A stretch of 39,823 nucleotides of DNA from Acidimicrobiaceae bacterium (GTDB taxonomy: Bacteria; Actinomycetota; Acidimicrobiia; Acidimicrobiales; Aldehydirespiratoraceae), in contig VYCM01000016.1 in the NCBI GenBank assembly GCA_009843915.1, forward strand, positions 1 through 39,823, in the 5' to 3' direction. Below the pieces are notes generated by a model. That model did no database searches and had not been told where the DNA came from. It worked only from the letters and a program-made list of their open reading frames with translations. This document shows, piece by piece, positions 30,939 through 37,763 of the stretch. Made by a program: the position numbers and the translations under genes. Position 1 is the stretch's first letter. Every line of letters starts with the position of its first letter.

Positions 30939-31666
30939 GGGGCGAGCGCGGCCCAGGCCTGGGCAGTGGCCTCGTCGCCCACTACCGACAATGAGGGGTC
31001 GTCGAGCGGCAGCCGGTTCCACATGGCCAGGAACAACGCCCCTCCCGGCCCGCGCACGGCGGCGTCGCCCTTGACGTGGGCACGCTCCATGACGACTTCG
31101 TCGCCGTCGGCGTGCACGATCCACTCACCCACGCCGTCGGTGCGGTGCAGGTGCACGCTGCCCTCCGGAAGGTCCCGGCGCTTGCGCTTCTGGGCGTTGG
31201 GCAGCACGAACTCGAAGAACTCGTCGACCCCGTCGCGGCCCTGCTCGCCGTCCACCGGGCCGGTCTCCCCCACCGAATTCTCGGCGTCCCAGCGATGGAC
31301 GCTGGTCTCATGCAGCATCCGGCGGAAGTAGAAGCCGGCGTCGGGTCGGGGCGACCAGTTCCACACCGGCGTGTCGGGGTCGATGCCGGCCAGAGCATCG
31401 ACGAGCCGGTCGAGCGCATCGGCCGCGAAGTCGACCGCCGAGTCGTCGTCGGGCACCTGCGGCATCTGCTCCCGGCCCAGGGGCTCGGTGGCTCGGCCGG
31501 CCACGTAGCTCCCCACCAGCCCGTGCACCCATCCCATGTGACCGGCCAGGTCGCGCAGCGTCCAGTCGCCGCAGGTGGGTACGGCCGCTCCCAGGTCGGA
31601 TCGGGCCACCTCGATCAGGCGTCGCCCGTCGATCTCGATCTGGTTGACGATTGCCTCGGAGTCCAT
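30935..31666 (-). CDS. maleylpyruvate isomerase-like (DinB_2/TIGR03083) protein
   Basis: A 243-residue protein of the mycothiol-dependent maleylpyruvate isomerase family. The N-terminal DinB-like four-helix bundle has CGDWTLRDLAGHMGWVHGLV and MLHETSVHRWDAEN, whose histidines form the usual metal site. The C-terminal domain is a small alpha/beta unit (VMERAHVKGDAAVRG). Family members use mycothiol or other low-molecular-weight thiols to isomerise or detoxify substrates; the true substrate is unknown. The start at ATG 31666 (MDSEAIVNQIEIDG) matches the family better than an upstream ATG. It begins the three-gene operon. Confidence 0.83.
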   Translation of the reverse strand: MDSEAIVNQIEIDGRRLIEVARSDLGAAVPTCGDWTLRDLAGHMGWVHGLVGSYVAGRATEPLGREQMPQVPDDDSAVDFAADALDRLVDALAGIDPDTPVWNWSPRPDAGFYFRRMLHETSVHRWDAENSVGETGPVDGEQGRDGVDEFFEFVLPNAQKRKRRDLPEGSVHLHRTDGVGEWIVHADGDEVVMERAHVKGDAAVRGPGGALFLAMWNRLPLDDPSLSVVGDEATAQAWAALAP

Positions 31667-31733
31667 GGGCCACAGTCTGGCCCTCAGATCGGCCAGTCGC
31701 GCCACTGCTGGTTGGGTAGGGCAGGATAGGCGG

Positions 31734-32531
31734 ATGGGCATCTACGCGATCAGTGGCTCCGCCTCGGGAATGGGGGCCGCCACCCGATCCCGGCTCGAGG
31801 CCGCGGGAAACCGGGTGATCGGCATCGACCGGCGCGACGCAGAGGTGTGCGCCGACCTGGGAACGGCCGAGGGTCGGGCTGAAGCGGTCGACGCCGCCGT
31901 CGACGCGGCCGGCGGGGTTCTCGACGGCGCGGTCTCGGCCGCGGGCCTCGGCCCGCCGACGGCGGGGGCGCTCATAGCTCGGGTCAACTACTTCGGATCG
32001 GTGGCACTGCTGGAGGGCCTGCGGCCAGCGCTGGCCGCTTCGGGGGCAGCCCAGGTGGTGCAGTTCGGGTCCAACTCGTCGACCATCACGCCGAACCTGC
32101 CGGACGAGTTGGTGGCCGCCTACCTCGAAGGCCGCGAGGAGGACGCGGTGGCCATCGTGGGCGAAGCCGATCCGGCGTTCGCTCCGGCCGTGGCCTACGC
32201 GGGTGCCAAACTCGCCGTCACCCGCTGGTGCCGGCGCGCCGCGGTCACGGAGCCATGGGTGGGTGAGGGCGTCCGGCTGAATGTGATCGCGCCGGGGCCC
32301 GTCGACACACCGCTGCTGCGCCAGGGCCAGGCCGACGAGGTGTACGGCCCGCTCATGGAGGCACTCCCGGTACCGGTCACCGAGACGCCCGACGCCGACG
32401 CTCTGGCTCAGTGGGTGGAGTTCCTGCTGTCACCGGTGGCGAGATTCGCCTGCGGATCCGTGTTCTACGTCGACGGCGGCACCGACGCCCTCATCCGATC
32501 CGACGACTGGCCCCGCTCCTTCATCGTGTGA
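31734..32531 (+). CDS. SDR-family oxidoreductase (3-alpha-HSD-like, divergent)
   Basis: A 265-residue short-chain dehydrogenase. The glycine motif is ISGSASGMGAA, ADLGTAEGR is the adenine-binding site, and the NNAG motif is changed to VSAAGLG. GSNSSTIT carries the Ser and YAGAK the catalytic YxxxK. VIAPGPVDTPLLR and FYVDGGTDALIRSDDWP close the fold. The unusual N-terminus and the PFG of the middle part relate it to the 3-alpha-hydroxysteroid dehydrogenase-like group, as does the SDR at 24967. It is divergent from the isomerase operon (67 bp) and convergent with the phosphatase gene. Confidence 0.87.
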   Translation: MGIYAISGSASGMGAATRSRLEAAGNRVIGIDRRDAEVCADLGTAEGRAEAVDAAVDAAGGVLDGAVSAAGLGPPTAGALIARVNYFGSVALLEGLRPALAASGAAQVVQFGSNSSTITPNLPDELVAAYLEGREEDAVAIVGEADPAFAPAVAYAGAKLAVTRWCRRAAVTEPWVGEGVRLNVIAPGPVDTPLLRQGQADEVYGPLMEALPVPVTETPDADALAQWVEFLLSPVARFACGSVFYVDGGTDALIRSDDWPRSFIV

Positions 32532-32560
32532 CCGGCGCCGTCGCCGCCGCTTCCGGCCCG

Positions 32561-33103
32561 TCACACCAAGCGGCGGTGCAGCTCGGCCACTAGCAGGCGC
32601 AACTCGTCGGAACAGCGGTCGAAGTCGTCCTGCTCTCCGGCACCGGGATCGACGATCTCCTCCCATGGCTCCGGCTCCAGCGTGTCCAGTTCCAAAGCCC
32701 TCACCCTCTGGCCGACGTCGCCGGCGTCAGCCCCGCCCTCCGGCGGGTTCAGATCCCGGGCCAGCCGCCGTAGAGACCCGGTGATCGGGGCTGCCTCGGG
32801 CAGATTGCGGCGGACCCAGCGAAGGTGCAGCGGCTCCATCACCACCACCAAATCGGCTTCCGCCGCGTCGTCTCCGCGGAACTGCCGCGACCGGTGGGCG
32901 TGCTCCACGAGCCCGTGGCGGGCCAGCGCCGACCGGGTGCGGGTTCCGATCGGGTGGCCCTCCAGCGTGAGGATGCCCGCGCTGCGCACGTCGATCCGGC
33001 CATCGGCGTCGAGGTCCCGCAGCATGGCTGCGGCCATGGGCGATCGGGCCGCGTTGCCGGTGCACACCATGTACACCACCGGCCGCTCCCCCATCGTCGT
33101 CAC
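32561..33103 (-). CDS. low-molecular-weight protein tyrosine phosphatase
   Basis: A 180-residue LMW-PTP-type phosphatase. The phosphate loop is VCTGNAARSPM (Cys14 ... Arg20, the CX5R signature), followed by VRSAGILT, and the general acid Asp lies in EEIVDPGAGE near residue 152. The catalytic loop reads CTGNAARS where most members have CTGNICRS. It would remove phosphate from tyrosine in proteins, or act on other phosphorylated substrates or, in some relatives, on arsenate. It lies 13 bp behind ipdB on the same strand, so it may be transcribed with that operon. Confidence 0.88.
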   Translation of the reverse strand: MTTMGERPVVYMVCTGNAARSPMAAAMLRDLDADGRIDVRSAGILTLEGHPIGTRTRSALARHGLVEHAHRSRQFRGDDAAEADLVVVMEPLHLRWVRRNLPEAAPITGSLRRLARDLNPPEGGADAGDVGQRVRALELDTLEPEPWEEIVDPGAGEQDDFDRCSDELRLLVAELHRRLV

Positions 33104-33116
33104 CCGTCTCCCGCCG

Positions 33117-33893
33117 CTAGCGGAACTCGTGCTTGCGGATGCCTATGGGGTCGATGACATCGCGGATGAGGTGGAGTTCTTCGGCTGTCGGGAGCCGGCT
33201 GGCCGGAACATCTTCGGGCACGGCGAGCTCGAAGGGAGTGGCCGCCAGCACGGCGTCGAGCGACACCCCCGGATGGACGGACCTGAGGCGAATGGTGCGG
33301 TCGGGCGTCTCGAAGTCGTAGGCGGCCAGTTCCGTGACGACCCTGCGAATTTCGTGGAATCGGCCGCTGCCCTCGGGCAGTGCGGCCACCCGGTCATATC
33401 CGGGCCCAGACACCACGTCGACGCTCTCGACGAAGGCTCGGGCCTGGTTGGGGATCCAGTAGCTCGTGGTGTGGTTGATGACGTTGCCGGGCGCGCCTCG
33501 CAGCCCGAGGAGCTGGGCCTTGGGCTTCCGGTAGTCGCCGATGGCAGCGAAGTTCTGGTTGCCGTGCCGGTCGATCTGGCTGGCACCCATCACCACATGG
33601 CGGTGACCCGACCACGCCTGGTCGAAGACGGTCCGGAACGGCAGGTAGCCCTCGACCACGATGCCTTCGTCCGCCGCGCCAGGATGACAAACCGTCGCGC
33701 CTAGCGGCAGCGTGCCGACAACCGCGTAGGCGATCGTGTCGGTGAGCATGAGGTCGGGCTCGAAGCTGGCCCTCGCCAGCCTCCCAGCCGCCACCGGGAA
33801 CGGACCCATCGGATGGCACAGCAGCTCCCCGTCCCCCCGGAAGGCCTCGGCCAGGGCAACCAGGCAGATCTCGTCGATCGTCGCGTCGCTCAT
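33117..33893 (-). CDS. ipdB: IpdB-like CoA-transferase-fold subunit beta
   Basis: A 258-residue beta subunit of the class I CoA transferase fold. TATVCHPGAADEG-like text (ATVCHPGAADEGIVVEGY), DRHGNQNFAAIGDYRK and the end region VIDPIGIRKHEF match the actinobacterial IpdB group. IpdAB cleaves a ring of the steroid C/D intermediate COCHEA-CoA, a hydrolase reaction rather than CoA transfer, in mycobacterial cholesterol degradation; no SENG-type catalytic Glu motif is seen here, consistent with that. The start overlaps the ipdA stop as ATGA. The pathway assignment rests on similarity to the mycobacterial genes as I remember them. Confidence 0.78.
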   Translation of the reverse strand: MSDATIDEICLVALAEAFRGDGELLCHPMGPFPVAAGRLARASFEPDLMLTDTIAYAVVGTLPLGATVCHPGAADEGIVVEGYLPFRTVFDQAWSGHRHVVMGASQIDRHGNQNFAAIGDYRKPKAQLLGLRGAPGNVINHTTSYWIPNQARAFVESVDVVSGPGYDRVAALPEGSGRFHEIRRVVTELAAYDFETPDRTIRLRSVHPGVSLDAVLAATPFELAVPEDVPASRLPTAEELHLIRDVIDPIGIRKHEFR

Positions 33894-34768
33894 CGATCCG
33901 CTTCAGCGGTCTTGTGCTCGCGCTCGGCTAGGCGGGCCCGGTAGGCGTCGTGGGACGCCAGGTCAAGCCAGTCGGTACGGAACCGGGTCCACGCGTCGGG
34001 GTCGCGGGCCGTAGCCGCGTACTCCCTCTGGAAGGTTTCGTCGCGGCTGTAGTCGGGTGGACACTCGGTGAAGTGGGCGCCGCCGGGCGCCTCCACGACG
34101 CCGTCGGTGTGCAGGCGCGGGATCTTCAGCGTGTGGACCGAGCCCTCCTTGAGGAGGTCCTCGGTGGCCACCACCCGCTCGCACGACATGAACGTGCGCT
34201 TGGCCGCCATGGCGAACAGGTCGTCGAAGTACAGGTCCGGCCCCAGGAACTGACCGTTGCCGACCGCGTCGGCCCGGTTCATGTGCACCAGCGACACATC
34301 GATGTCGAAGGCGGGCACCGCCACCAGTTCGGTGCCGTCGCCGTAGGGGCTGGTCACCGTCTTGAGTTCAGGGTTGTAGGTGAGCATGTCCGATCCCAGC
34401 CCTGCTCTACTGGGGTAGAAGGGCACCCGGTGCACGGCCGCCAGGAGACCCAGGTAGAAGGCGCCCTCGTCGAACTCGCGGGCCTCCACCGAGCCCGCCT
34501 GGCGGGCGATCCGGAAGTGCGGCTCGAGCGGTATGGAGTCGAGCGACACGAAGCCGTAGGTGATCTTGCGGACCCGGCCTGCGGCGCACAGCAAGCCGAC
34601 GTCCGGTCCGCCGTAGCTCACGACGTGAAGATCCTGGAGTCCGCTGCGCAGGATGGCCCGCACCAGTGACATCGGCTTGCGGCGCGACCCCCAGCCGCCG
34701 ATGCCAATGGTCATGCCGCTGCTCAGCTCGGCGACCACCTCGTCTTCCGTCATGCGTTTGTCGGGCAC
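33890..34768 (-). CDS. ipdA: IpdA-like CoA-transferase-fold subunit alpha
   Basis: A 292-residue alpha subunit. It begins VPDKRMTEDEVVAELSSGMT and has IGIGGWGSRRKPMSLVRAIL, YGGPDVGLLCAAGRVRK, FVSLDSIP, GLGSDM, FDDLFAMAAKRTF and VEAPGGAHFTECPPDY. These blocks line up with mycobacterial IpdA almost one for one. Together with IpdB it would open the last ring of the steroid nucleus. The GTG at 34768 fits the family start (VPDKR) and follows TACCGT (34775-34780, reverse strand) by 6 nt. The open frame continues upstream to 34825, but that part lacks homology. A divergent SDR gene starts at 34925, probably from the same regulatory gap. Confidence 0.82.
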   Translation of the reverse strand: MPDKRMTEDEVVAELSSGMTIGIGGWGSRRKPMSLVRAILRSGLQDLHVVSYGGPDVGLLCAAGRVRKITYGFVSLDSIPLEPHFRIARQAGSVEAREFDEGAFYLGLLAAVHRVPFYPSRAGLGSDMLTYNPELKTVTSPYGDGTELVAVPAFDIDVSLVHMNRADAVGNGQFLGPDLYFDDLFAMAAKRTFMSCERVVATEDLLKEGSVHTLKIPRLHTDGVVEAPGGAHFTECPPDYSRDETFQREYAATARDPDAWTRFRTDWLDLASHDAYRARLAEREHKTAEADR

Positions 34769-34860
34769 CGCCCGACGGTAGAGCGTTCGGGCCAGTAGCG
34801 CTACCACCGGACGAACTGGCAGCACAGAACGCCCAAATGGGAACCCTCCGCTGCCAATTC

Positions 34861-34882
34861 CCTTGGGGCGATAGCTTCAAGG
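34861..34882. repeat. CCTTG-N12-CAAGG inverted repeat between ipdA and the SDR gene
   Basis: Five-base arms CCTTG (34861-34865) and CAAGG (34878-34882) lie 43 bp before the SDR start in the divergent gap. They could be an operator half-site pair, but the arms are short and their order is the reverse of the AnCAAGnnCTTGnT type of steroid-regulator box. Confidence 0.2.
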
Positions 34883-34924
34883 CAGCGCAGGGCCTGGTGG
34901 GCCCGCCGATTCGGGGAGCGCCGC

Positions 34925-35731
34925 GTGCCCGACAATCCTCTCGACATGACCGGCCAGACCGTGATCGTGACCGGCGCCACGATGGGCCTCGGCAGGGTGA
35001 TCGCCACCAGGTTCCTGGAGCACCGCGCCGACGTGATCGCGTGCGCCCGCCGCGAGCCGGAGGAGCCCATAGCGGCCGACGGGAGGGAAGCAGCCTTTGT
35101 GGCGGCCGATGTTCGCGATCCTGACCAGATCGGGGCTGTGGTTGCCGAGGCGGTCCGGCTGACAGGGCGCATCGACGTGCTGGTCAACAATGCGGGCGGC
35201 GCTCCTCCCGCCGAGACGGCCACCGTGTCGCCCCGCTTCAACGAGAAGGTGATCGCCCTAAACCTGGTCGCCCCGCTGACTTTCGCCCAGGCCGTGTATC
35301 CAGTGATGAGCGCTCAGGATGGTGGCGGCGTCATCATCAACATCTCGTCGGTGTCGAGCATCCGCCCCACTCCTGCCGGGGCGGCCTACGGGGCGGCTAA
35401 GGCGGGGCTCGACAGCCTCACCCAGACACTCGCCCACGAATGGGGGCCATCAATCCGGGTGCTGAGCGTCATGGTCGGGCTGCTCCGCACCGAACAGGCC
35501 CACCTCTACTACGGGGACGAGGCTGGCATAGAAGCCGTCGGCCGGACCCTCGCCCTCGGCCGGCTCGGGAACCCAGACGAGATCGCCGATGTCGTGCTGT
35601 TCTGCGCCTCGCCCCTGGCGTCGTTCATGTCCGGCGCGTCGGTGCCGGTGCACGGTGGCGGCGAGGTGCCCTCATATCTGCTCGCCACCACCGGCGAAGT
35701 GGCCCAGTACCGGCCGGGGCCGGAGTCGTGA
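34925..35731 (+). CDS. SDR-family oxidoreductase next to ipdA
   Basis: A 268-residue short-chain dehydrogenase. VTGATMGLGRV is the glycine motif, ADVRDPDQIGAVV the cofactor site, VNNAGGAPP the NNAG motif, NISSVSS the Ser and YGAAK the YxxxK. The last 20 residues (LLATTGEVAQYRPGPES) are an extra tail. It is divergent from ipdA, an arrangement also seen around mycobacterial steroid-ring genes, so a role in oxidising steroid C/D-ring hydroxy-CoA intermediates is plausible (inference). GGGGAG lies about 10 nt before the GTG start. The stop overlaps the next start (GTGA). Confidence 0.88.
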   Translation: MPDNPLDMTGQTVIVTGATMGLGRVIATRFLEHRADVIACARREPEEPIAADGREAAFVAADVRDPDQIGAVVAEAVRLTGRIDVLVNNAGGAPPAETATVSPRFNEKVIALNLVAPLTFAQAVYPVMSAQDGGGVIINISSVSSIRPTPAGAAYGAAKAGLDSLTQTLAHEWGPSIRVLSVMVGLLRTEQAHLYYGDEAGIEAVGRTLALGRLGNPDEIADVVLFCASPLASFMSGASVPVHGGGEVPSYLLATTGEVAQYRPGPES

Positions 35732-36081
35732 AGGTCGCAATACGCAGCGCTGCAAGCCGGGTCGTGCTGTTGGTGATCGCCGCCGCCGCGCTGCTGCTCG
35801 GTGCACCGGCCGGCGTCTGGGCCCATGAGGGCGACGATGAGCCCCTCCCGGCCGATACGGGCGGCGACTTGAGACCCGTGTACGAGGTGCCGGAGGGCGC
35901 CGACCGGATCATCGGCTCGCCTGATCCCGGACCCGATCCCCAGCACTCCGGCGACCGGGGCGGGAGCCTCCAGTTCGTCACCCTGGGCGCAGTTGCCGTC
36001 GCGGTCGCCTTCATTATGTGGCGCGTCGCCCGAGCCACCCGCCGAGCATTGCATCAGGTGCCGGCTGACAGCCGCGGCTGA
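35728..36081 (+). CDS. small exported, membrane-anchored protein
   Basis: A 117-residue protein with a signal peptide at residues 1-33 (RVVLLVIAAAALLLGAPAGVWA, probable cleavage after AWA or before HEGDDE). A hydrophilic acidic stretch (HEGDDEPLPADTGGDLRPVYEV) and a second hydrophobic segment near the C-terminus (about 82-100, FVTLGAVAVAVAFIMWRV) follow, with a basic ATRRALHQ tail inside the cell. I do not recognise a family. The GTG start overlaps the stop of the SDR gene, so it is co-translated with it. The function is unknown. Confidence 0.6.
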   Translation: MKVAIRSAASRVVLLVIAAAALLLGAPAGVWAHEGDDEPLPADTGGDLRPVYEVPEGADRIIGSPDPGPDPQHSGDRGGSLQFVTLGAVAVAVAFIMWRVARATRRALHQVPADSRG

Positions 36082-36130
36082 CGACCTTCTAGCTCCGCCG
36101 CACAAATACGACAAATCTGATCGGCTTTGA

Positions 36131-36175
36131 GGCCCCGCGGATAGGCGGGCGACCCGGCCCATACGGGGCGGGGCC
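36131..36175. repeat. 8-bp inverted repeat in the gap before the siroheme operon
   Basis: GGCCCCGC (36131-36138) and GCGGGGCC (36168-36175) can pair across 29 nt. It lies about 50 bp after the small membrane-protein gene and could be a terminator for it, though the loop is long and no T run follows. The rest of the 258-bp gap holds only the promoter of the siroheme operon. Confidence 0.3.
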
Positions 36176-36270
36176 GTGGCCCGAGCGGCCCGTGAGCGAA
36201 GCGAACAAGAGCGGAAATGACCACCCTGCGACGCGATTGGCCGCCGATCAATCCGCGCTCGCTCTTTGTG

Positions 36271-36299
36271 TTGTATCGCGCCTGCCGGTGGGCTACCCT
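36271..36299 (+). promoter_or_regulatory. promoter of the siroheme/reductase operon
   Basis: TTGTAT (36271-36276), 17 bp of spacer and TACCCT (36294-36299) form a sigma-70-like promoter. The predicted 5' leader of about 35 nt before the ATG at 36340 is AT-rich and contains the repeat CTAATC-N4-CTAATC, followed by TTATCG twice and GAAT-N6-ATTC, candidate operators for a nitrogen or sulfur regulator. Confidence 0.5.
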
Positions 36300-36339
36300 C
36301 GCTAATCCCGACTAATCTTATCGGAATTATCGTATTCGG

Positions 36340-37005
36340 ATGTCCAGCACTCCAGTCCCCTATCCGGTGAACCTCTGCCTCTCGGGACAGCGCGTCCTAG
36401 TGGTCGGCGGCGGTCCGGTCGCGGCCCGCAAGGTTGAGGCCCTGCTTCGAGCCGGCGCCGCCGTGACCGTGGTCGCGCCTGCCGCGGTCGACGCCATCGC
36501 CCAGCACCCCGAGGTCACCTGGCAACCGCGCGGATACCTCCGTGGAGAGGCGGGCTCGTACCGTCTCGTCGTCACCGCTACGGACAATCCCGCGGTGAAC
36601 TCGGGGGTTGCCCGCGACTGCGAGGCCGCCAACGTCTTCGTCAACTCAGCCGACGACCCGGCCAACTGCACGTTCACGCTGCCGTCGGTGGCCCGGCGCG
36701 GCGACCTGCAGGTGGCGGTCTCCAGCGGCGGACGCAGTCCTGCCCTGGCCCGCTGGCTCCGGCAGCGGATCGAGCGTGAGATCGACTCCGGCTACGCGGC
36801 CCTGCTCGAACTGCTGTCCGAGGCCCGAGCCGAAGCCAAGGCCCGATTCGGCACCTCCGAGGTGACGGGCTGGGATACAGCCCTCGACGACGGACTGCTC
36901 GAACTCGTCAGGGTTGGGCGCACCGACGAGGCCCGTTCCCTCCTTCGCCGCCACCTCGCCCTCGACACACCCGAAGCCGCACGGGCAGAGGCGATGGCAT
37001 CGTGA
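36340..37005 (+). CDS. precorrin-2 dehydrogenase / sirohydrochlorin ferrochelatase
   Basis: A 221-residue protein equal to the N-terminal (Met8p/CysG-A) half of siroheme synthase. The NAD-binding motif is VLVVGGGPVAARK (19-31) and the catalytic Asp lies in NSADDPANCTF (residues 102-112, Asp105 as in Met8p). SSGGRSPALARWLRQRIE is the family's C-terminal start. It oxidises precorrin-2 to sirohydrochlorin and inserts Fe2+ to make siroheme. Here the methyltransferase domain of CysG is a separate gene that follows directly (GTGA overlap). The siroheme is for the reductase two genes on. Confidence 0.92.
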   Translation: MSSTPVPYPVNLCLSGQRVLVVGGGPVAARKVEALLRAGAAVTVVAPAAVDAIAQHPEVTWQPRGYLRGEAGSYRLVVTATDNPAVNSGVARDCEAANVFVNSADDPANCTFTLPSVARRGDLQVAVSSGGRSPALARWLRQRIEREIDSGYAALLELLSEARAEAKARFGTSEVTGWDTALDDGLLELVRVGRTDEARSLLRRHLALDTPEAARAEAMAS

Positions 37006-37763
37006 CCGTGCACCTCGTCGGGGCAGGGCCCGGCGACCCGGACCTGCTGACCGTCCGGGCCGCCAACCTAGTGCGCCAGGCTGACGCGGTTGTCTACGAC
37101 CGGCTCGTGGATCAGGCCGTGATTGAACTCGCTCCGCCGTGGGCCGAGCTCATCTGCGTGGGAAAGACGCCTGGCGCGCCCAGTCCCTCCCAGGACGAGA
37201 TCAACGCCATCCTCATCGACCGCGGCCGCCGCTTCGATCACGTCGTACGACTAAAGGGCGGGGACCCGTTCGTCTTCGGCCGGGGGGGCGAGGAAGCCTC
37301 GGCGCTGCGGGCCGCCGGCGTCGACACCGAGGTTGTGCCCGGTGTGACCTCAGCGGTGGCCGCCCCGGCCGCGGCCGGCATTCCCGTCACTCTCCGGGGG
37401 GTCTCCAGCGGGTTCACCGTGGTCACGGCCCACCAGGACCCGACGTCTTCACAGTGGCTCAACTGGGACGCCCTGGCCCAGGCCGGCACGACGCTCGTGA
37501 TCCTGATGGGAGCGGCCCGCACCGAGCAGATCGCCGACCGCTTGCGGGCCGGCGGCATGTCCGACGACACCCCGGTGGCGGTCATCAGCGCCGCCACGAC
37601 GGCGCGCCAGCAAGTCGACCGCACCGATCTGGCCGGCCTGCGGCACCTCCGGGTGGCCAGCCCGGCCACCATCGTCGTGGGAGCGGTCGCAGCCGCCGAC
37701 GTTCTCGCCCTCTCCGAACTGAGCGCCTCCGGCGCTCTGACATCTCTAGGAGCCGCGCCATGA
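37002..37763 (+). CDS. cobA: uroporphyrinogen-III C-methyltransferase
   Basis: A 253-residue SUMT of the tetrapyrrole methylase family. Motifs are VGAGPGDPDLLT (6-17), VRLKGGDPFVFGRGGEE (about 80-96), the loop VPGVTSAVAAPA and the late VVILMGAARTEQ-like strand (LVILMGAARTEQI). It adds two methyl groups from AdoMet to uroporphyrinogen III, giving precorrin-2. The start overlaps the stop of the dehydrogenase gene as GTGA and its stop overlaps the next gene as ATGA, so the three are one translationally coupled operon that makes siroheme. Confidence 0.93.
   Translation: MTVHLVGAGPGDPDLLTVRAANLVRQADAVVYDRLVDQAVIELAPPWAELICVGKTPGAPSPSQDEINAILIDRGRRFDHVVRLKGGDPFVFGRGGEEASALRAAGVDTEVVPGVTSAVAAPAAAGIPVTLRGVSSGFTVVTAHQDPTSSQWLNWDALAQAGTTLVILMGAARTEQIADRLRAGGMSDDTPVAVISAATTARQQVDRTDLAGLRHLRVASPATIVVGAVAAADVLALSELSASGALTSLGAAP

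Noticed and set aside
34861-34882. CCTTG-N12-CAAGG as a steroid-regulator (KstR2-type) operator.
   Set aside because: Arms are short, in the opposite order to the published AnCAAGnnCTTGnT type, and the spacing is far larger; it is listed only as a weak repeat.
36082-36270. A possible riboswitch or small RNA gene before the siroheme operon.
   Set aside because: Apart from one 8-bp inverted repeat there is no recognisable RNA architecture; no cobalamin or SAM riboswitch core was seen, and the promoter lies downstream of it.
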